Origin: Artemia franciscana | Lineage: Eukaryota > Arthropoda > Branchiopoda > Anostraca > Artemiidae | Length of the DNA stretch: 64,000 nt | Assembly (NCBI RefSeq): GCF_032884065.1 | Contig: NC_088883.1 | Location: forward strand, 33,358,237 to 33,422,236 | Direction of reading: 5' to 3' | Shown: piece by piece, positions 58,231 to 64,000 of the stretch | Layout of the letters: the number at the start of each line of letters is the position of its first letter | Position numbering within the stretch: the first letter of the stretch is position 1 | Program-made: the position numbers and the translations under genes | The notes under the pieces: model-generated | Database searches by the model: none | Told to the model about the DNA's origin: nothing | What the model saw: the letters and a program-made list of their open reading frames with translations, nothing else

Positions 58231-60469
58231 GCTCTTCTTACTCTAGGCATTATGGAATTACTCAAAACACCTTATGTGAACAGACTAATTGCGCTTTGTG
58301 ATTCATATCATCCTGCTATTCGACTATAGCAGGTCTATCGCCTGCTATTCGCCTGGTATTCGACTATTGAAGGTATGCAAATTTCTGACGCCAATTGTCT
58401 ACTAATCTTCGGACTTATGGTTTTCTTTTTTAAGATTTTTGAATTCTTTTAGACCTTTGATCAAATATATATATAAATATTTTTCTTCAAATATTTATAA
58501 ATATTCATTTATTCAGTTTTTACTCTTTAAGTAATTTAATGTTTTGTCATACTGTATTTTATCAAAGATATTTGATTATTCCAGTAAGTCTGATTTCTAT
58601 CTATGATTTCTACTATGCTTCAAGCTTTTGGCATTCTTTTTTAAGGTTTTTGAATTGTTGAAACTCCTTTTCAAAACCTATACAAATATTTTTGCAACTA
58701 CTAGTTTTTTTTTCTTCAAGTATTTTAATGTAAGCCTATGCCATCCATTAAAATTTTAAAGTGACGACGTCATTGCAATACTGATATAATTAAAAATGAC
58801 GTCACTCACATAAATATTTTGTTTGCGAAATTAAGGCTTTTCAAGAATTTTCTCAAACTTCTGACCTAAATGATCTTTTTTTTTAGGCCAGAATTTCACA
58901 GGACACTAATTTTCCTGAAAAAATATGAGGCCCTTTTCAAGGAAAAATTCATAAATACACATACAATTATTGCTCACTTATAAAAGATAGTATAAGTACA
59001 TAAGCATGCATTAACAATCAAATGTAAAATAGATTAAATGAATCAATCCTATGCCTGGGATATTCGCCTGTTATAATTTTGCTGGGTTTTGTTTTATTTT
59101 GCAGGTGGCATTAGTTACGGTATTCATTTTATTCAAGAATTTCTTCTAAACGTATTTAAAAAACATTAGAAATTTTTTCTAAAACATATTCCTCCACCAT
59201 CACCCAACACTGTTATTTTTGCGTTTGCACCCCTTCCTCTGTAAATTTCTCGTAGGGTAATCATGGTTCATATAGACTTCATTAATGCTGAAGAATCTGG
59301 GAGAGTTCGGGGTAGGAGTTTTTGTCAAACTTCAGAGCACAAGCTTTCTTATAAAATACAGGTACCAAGTTAATAGAGGCTTGGGGGTTGGGGGAGTAAC
59401 CACTTAAAATTTAAAAATAATCTCAGTGCCTTTAAATAGAATTTGAGCCCGAAAATCCATAAAAATCCGTTTTAAGATCCTCCCCGTGCGACTAATGGGC
59501 ATTCACTTTAACAGAGTCCTCATCAACTACTAAAACTGTTGTCTATTTAGTATTGTCAAGATAAAAAAACAAAAACATGTTGTATTTTAAAACATTTGTT
59601 CAATGCGCTTGAACAGTTTTCTCGAGGTAAATTCAAGGATTTTCCTGAAATTGTGTGCATCTGAATAAGCTTTTTTTCATTTTGTTGAAATATTTTGAGT
59701 TCCTCATTGCTCTAAACTAGCTCTTAAGAGTAACTAATTTACAAAACCATATCTTATCAAAAAAAGATCGAAAAAAATCAAAACAAAACAAAGCATATCT
59801 AATTTTAATTTCCAATAGTAAATTATATGTAAAAGTAAAATATTATAAAAACAGTAATAGTAAAGTATTCCAATAGTAAAAATAGATCTTATGGTTCAAA
59901 AAAATTCGAAAAATGTTGTTTTGATACAGAAATATGATAACTTCGTTAGTAAAAAAAAGGGAAAAATCGCAAGAGAAAAACTAAACAGATTTGCATCTGG
60001 TTTTGTTTCATTACATAAGTTAATCTTAGTTCTATCATGTAATACTTCGATTTTTGAGTCCTTAATTTTCTTTGGTGAAATAAAATACAATTTGTGGATG
60101 TTTTCAAGCTGAAAATTATATTGTAATGAATTGTGCACACTCACAAAAGTTTAACGGGGTTAAAATGTATTTATAATACCTAGTGGAGGGGGGGGGGCAT
60201 TTATCACCAGGAAATACAAAAAAAGATATTTTTTAAATATAGGGGAGGGGTATATAAGAAAAATAAGAGACGGAGATCGCCCTCCCCGCCAATTGGCACT
60301 AAATTGGCAATAGAATGTAACTAACTCATCAAACTATAGAATATTCCAGAAGAGAATATTAGAGTGCTCTGCAGACTATCCTTCCCATTCAATTTTATGA
60401 GGACAGACGAATGGAACTGTAAACGTTCATAAAGATTAGAAAAACTCAATAGAAACAGCTAAAACTTAC
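58231..60469. other. Intronic AT-rich sequence
   Basis: No gene or repeat of note apart from short CCTGCTATTCGACTAT repeats at 58310-58370. Confidence 0.4.
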
Positions 60470-60555
60470 GTTTCCCTTTGTAATAAACCCAACAACAAGT
60501 GGTCCTATCCAAGATGGAATGATTGACAATCCATTGGTCAGACCAAACAATGTTC
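60470..60555 (-). CDS. Penultimate known exon of the SLC17-like carrier
   Basis: 86 bp between TTTTCACAG (acceptor) and GTAAG (donor). It begins with the last two bases of a split codon and reads TLFGLTNGLSIIPSWIGPLV and VGFITKGN. This matches the GTLFG(I/L)TN...P...GP segment at helix 11 of SLC17 proteins. It joins in phase to QTIEAWQIVF at 49811. The preceding exon, which should end near the family's NHLD...AG motif, was not found before 64000. Confidence 0.8.
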
Positions 60556-61926
60556 CTGTGAAAATGCAGATGATAATCAGAGGTATCAATCATAGTGTAC
60601 AAGTTAATATAAGCTTAGTAAAGTGATTCATGTTCAGTGGCGGATACAGGAGTGAGGGTAGCCCCACTCCAAGATTTGTCTGGTGCCCTCATTCTTTGGT
60701 TTTTAACTTTTTTTACAATAAATTTGTCAATTTGGTCAATTGTTGGTGCCCCTGTCACATACCCTCCCCTTAAAATTTTTTGGTCTAGTTAACCCCCCAC
60801 CAGAAATTTTTTTGCCCTAGATCTGTCAATGCTTATATCACGCAGTAGGCCAAAACATAAAAGTGGAGGGAAGGAAGGGACATATATAGTAAAAAATATT
60901 CAAACACGTACGTTGCATCAACAATTTAAGCTTTATCAAGATTGGGATTACCCATAAAAAACAAATTTTTTTGCCGGGGGGGGACTCTAGAATCAATCTG
61001 ATTCATAATGAAAACTATCCCAGTACGTTTAATACCCTACACTCAATATTTCAGTGCCCTCTGAAATTAACACAAAGCTCTCCATTCTTTATTGTTCCGT
61101 TATTACTCTATTTTTTTTTCTGGGTGTAATTCCATGAAACAAACGATCATAAAAGCTGAGACAAAGCTTATTCAAGCAAAGGTTTAAACTATAATGCCCT
61201 TTTTATGTGAAGAAAATACTGAACCTCCTCAAAGGGTCAATTTAGATAATCGATAGTTTTACCTCTAAAATAAGAAAAATCATATCAGACGGAACTTTTG
61301 AGACAGAAAATCAATTTAAAGTGTCAAAAATTTAACATAGCGTATCATAGATCCAGAAACATGCTGCCGCGTGACGCTGTATGTGCAAAGCTTTAATGTT
61401 CGGCGTGGTATTATTTGCGCAATGTTGCGATGTGCCGAATTATATTGTATGCATTCAGGTGTAATTCATCCTAATAAAAGCGCACCGAAGTCTTATATAA
61501 AATAAAATCTTAATCAAATTTTATATGAGTTTACATAAAATGATTTATAATGTAACAAATTGAAATATCTGTGCAAATCGGATTTTTACATTTAAGTCCA
61601 AGTTCCAAAATTTTCATCATAGGTCCTTCAAATGAACATAAATTGTAAATTTACTTCTCTCTCTCTAAAATCTCTTCATTAGCGGTTATATTGAACTAAA
61701 TTTACAATATGGATGTTTTGGTAATGACAACTCCCATCGCTTAGTGGATCAATATAACAAGTTTTATCCAAAAGGAAAGTTTTTCAGAGAAAAGTTAAGA
61801 GCTACATTCAGCCTAAGACGAACACAAATAGTAACTTAAATAGTAATTCAATCGTGAAACAAATGTAAATCACTATGGGTAAATAAGTTAAGAGTGACAC
61901 GAATAGAAACTGTATAGGATCAACGC

Positions 61927-62040
61927 CACCAGCACTTTACTGGACCAGCACTTTACTGGAAATAATTACCACTGGACACCAGCACTGGACACCACTGGAC
62001 ACCAGCACTTTACTGGACACCAGCACTTTACTGGAAATAA
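61927..62040. repeat. ACCAGCACTTTACTGG minisatellite
   Basis: Short direct repeats of CACCAGCACTTTACTGGA with partial units (CACTGGACAC). The unit ends CCAG and CTGG are complementary, so each can fold. Confidence 0.8.
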
Positions 62041-62199
62041 TTTTTCTTTGAAGCTGCGAGTTTTATGTGTGTCATAACTTAAAAATAAAGCCAAGATAAT
62101 TGAAAAAAAAGTTAATGTTGTAATAAGAAGCAGCAGTCTCAATCATAAGTAGCTACAGTCGTAAGCAGTCACAGTCGCAAGGAGTCATAGTCAAAGCAG

Positions 62200-62275
62200 T
62201 TTTAGTAGTTGTAGCAATGGGGTTAGCAGTAAAAGTAATAATAGTAGATGTGGTTGTGGCAGAAGTAGTAATATT
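62200..62275. repeat. AGTAG/GTTGTAG trinucleotide-like tract
   Basis: Degenerate AGT and GTA triplets, similar to the tract at 4322-4372. Confidence 0.4.
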
Positions 62276-64000
62276 CAAACAGTATTTTTTCTCTCTTAAC
62301 ATGCCCTGAAAGTTTCAAATTAATACCCTAAATCGACCAGCATAATATACCTGTGCCGGTTGAATGAAAAGGTTGTGTTTTTGTGGTATCTTTCTTACCG
62401 GTTTGAGGTAAAATTTGTGGTTAATTATTATTCCTGTAATGTGCATGCATCGCTACTATTTTAAAAGAAAATTCAGCTTTTCTATAATAAATTAATCTCT
62501 TGCCACTTTTCCTTTTAAATATCTTGTAAATAAAGTTGGCTTTTCTTGAAGTTGTATATACTGCCTTTACATTCGCACACTAAACATGGAAAGAAGCAAG
62601 GAAAAGCAGCACTACCTGACCCCCCCTCTGATTGACAGGAGAAGCAAGTCCTTAATTTATGTCCATATGACATAAACATATGTAACATATGTCCATATGT
62701 TTCACCCCCTCTCACAATTTCTTCAAAAATTAAGATAATTTTGTACACCCTTGTCCAGAATTACAAGCACAAAAGACAGGAGTATATTTTTGTTTCTTGA
62801 TAGATTCCCCCTCCCCTTTTCCAACAACTGAATCAACCGTTGTGGGATATCAAATTAAAATCATTGAAATAAGTACCGAAACCAAATGTTGAAGATGCTT
62901 GGAGACTTGATATTTTTTTCTAATTAGGTCCCGACCATCCTCGTTGGATGTTTTGGGGCCATTTTTCCTGTTAGCTCATGCTAATGGCTTGGTAAATTGT
63001 TCTATCAGGTAAGGTACGTGATATCTGGGCTAACTTGATGTTGTCGAAATCCAAATTAAATATCCATTACTTTCATGGTCTGCCACAAATTAAAAAACAA
63101 ATTTGTCTTTTTTCTTTTTTTTGCTGCCACACGAATACGAAATTATTATTAGGATTTAGTTTAAAGAGTAGAGAAATTCATTCAAAGTTGTTTTGTTTAT
63201 TTGAGGGCAAGCTGTGGTTAAAACTAAAAACATACAAACTCCACTATGCCCTTAACAAGCCACGGGGCATACTAGGATGTAAATTACCCTCTACTTCAAA
63301 CACTGATACAAACAAGATAATTATGAGCCGAATTTGAGTCATAAATTGGCATGTGTGTCTTATATTTTAGCAATTCTTCTCTATTTTAAGGGGAAAGTAT
63401 ATTAAAACCTAATCTACTTAATATACAAGGTTAAGAGTGATAAAATTTAGGCTAGTAACCCAAAATTTGGCTCGGGATGGAGACCAGAATAAAAAATTAT
63501 ATTTCATTTGACAATTTAAATAAGGAACTAATTTAACTTCGGAAACTGAGGATTTCGGATGGAGAAGGCCCTAGCCTCTCCCCCTACTTAGACCCGATGA
63601 CGGAAGCCATGTTCTCCTTCAGCAGCAGATCTAGGGGAGCTGTTAGAATAATAAAAAAAAATAATTTCAACGAAAAAATTAAACTTTTTGCAGCTGGAAT
63701 TTTTTTTAAAAGGTCCTGCAAGAGCTAAATCGTTAAATTGGATGTTCTCTCTGTATACATGCCCTCAGCATACATAGTTACTATTTCCTAGGCCTGAAGA
63801 AGCTAGAAGGCTAAAGAGCCTGCGCCAAAAGTATCATTTTCTTAGGACTGCCTCGCTTCATTAGCATTTTTCTTAAGAGTTCTCCTCCACAAAAAAATAT
63901 TACTTTGTCTTTCACTTTTGAATTTAGTTTCAGAAACCTCATGTATGCAGTTGCCCTCATTTCAGATACTCACTTAATTTCACGGTTTCCTCTCGTTATC

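Larger units (their letters stand above)
49812..60469 (-). other. 10.66-kb intron of the SLC17-like gene
   Basis: Donor GTAAG at 60469 and acceptor CAG at 49812, both on the - strand. It hosts the foldback/satellite structure, a 69-bp tandem repeat, a 36-bp palindrome and AT-rich filler. I found no additional exon between the two, and the phases agree without one. Confidence 0.7.
60556..64000. other. Upstream intron or intergenic sequence
   Basis: No further SLC17 exon was found by eye on the - strand. AT-rich with G/C homopolymer runs. Confidence 0.45.

Overview
This window is eukaryotic, AT-rich, repeat-dominated nuclear DNA with very few genes. There are no operons or ribosome binding sites. 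Exons are short and spliced (GT..AG), and most of the sequence is transposon debris. Several dispersed repeats look to me like families I associate with anostracan crustaceans such as Artemia. That is recollection, not a search result. An arthropod, probably a branchiopod crustacean, is the best guess.

Host genes. I can support parts of two spliced genes and one possible single-exon gene. (1) On the + strand, an exon ending at 12028 with a GTAAGT donor and a terminal exon at 19845-19940 join in phase. A 6,965-bp Helitron sits in the intron between them, 21 bp past the donor. (2) On the - strand, two exons (60470-60555 and 49569-49811) join in phase and encode the last two membrane segments of an SLC17-type (sialin/phosphate cotransporter-like) carrier. 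Their 10.66-kb intron holds a ~6-kb foldback structure built around an 83-bp satellite. (3) On the - strand at 4426-4830 is a 134-residue ORF with a signal peptide and one transmembrane segment.

Layout. 1-4300: dispersed inverted repeats and a LINE fragment. 4426-4830: the small membrane-protein ORF. 5278-9677: a + strand non-autonomous Helitron that carries tRNA-like cassettes, has a SINE in one of them, and is split by a second, - strand Helitron (6846-9525). 10080-11850: a dead LINE (endonuclease half). 11868-19940: host exons flanking a decayed Rep-helicase Helitron (12050-19014) with an internal ~1.9-kb tandem duplication. 19941-21636: no gene seen. 21637-32217: a cluster of at least eight Helitron copies, in both orientations, inserted in or beside each other's (AT)n tracts. 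32230-41311: dispersed repeats, a second LINE (reverse transcriptase half) and inverted repeat arms. 41312-46077: a third Rep-helicase copy (- strand). 46078-49568: almost featureless. 49569-60555: the SLC17-like gene with its giant intron. 60556-64000: upstream intron or intergenic sequence.

The most unusual content is the Helitron family. Its non-autonomous members share a modular plan: a TC start with short runs of CRE-like palindromes, a tRNA-like cassette, a long A-rich block, a minisatellite, a ~190-bp fragment of the helicase 3' end (with a shared nonsense codon in most copies), an (AT)n tract, and a double GC hairpin ending in CTAG. New copies insert between A and T in the older copies' AT tracts.
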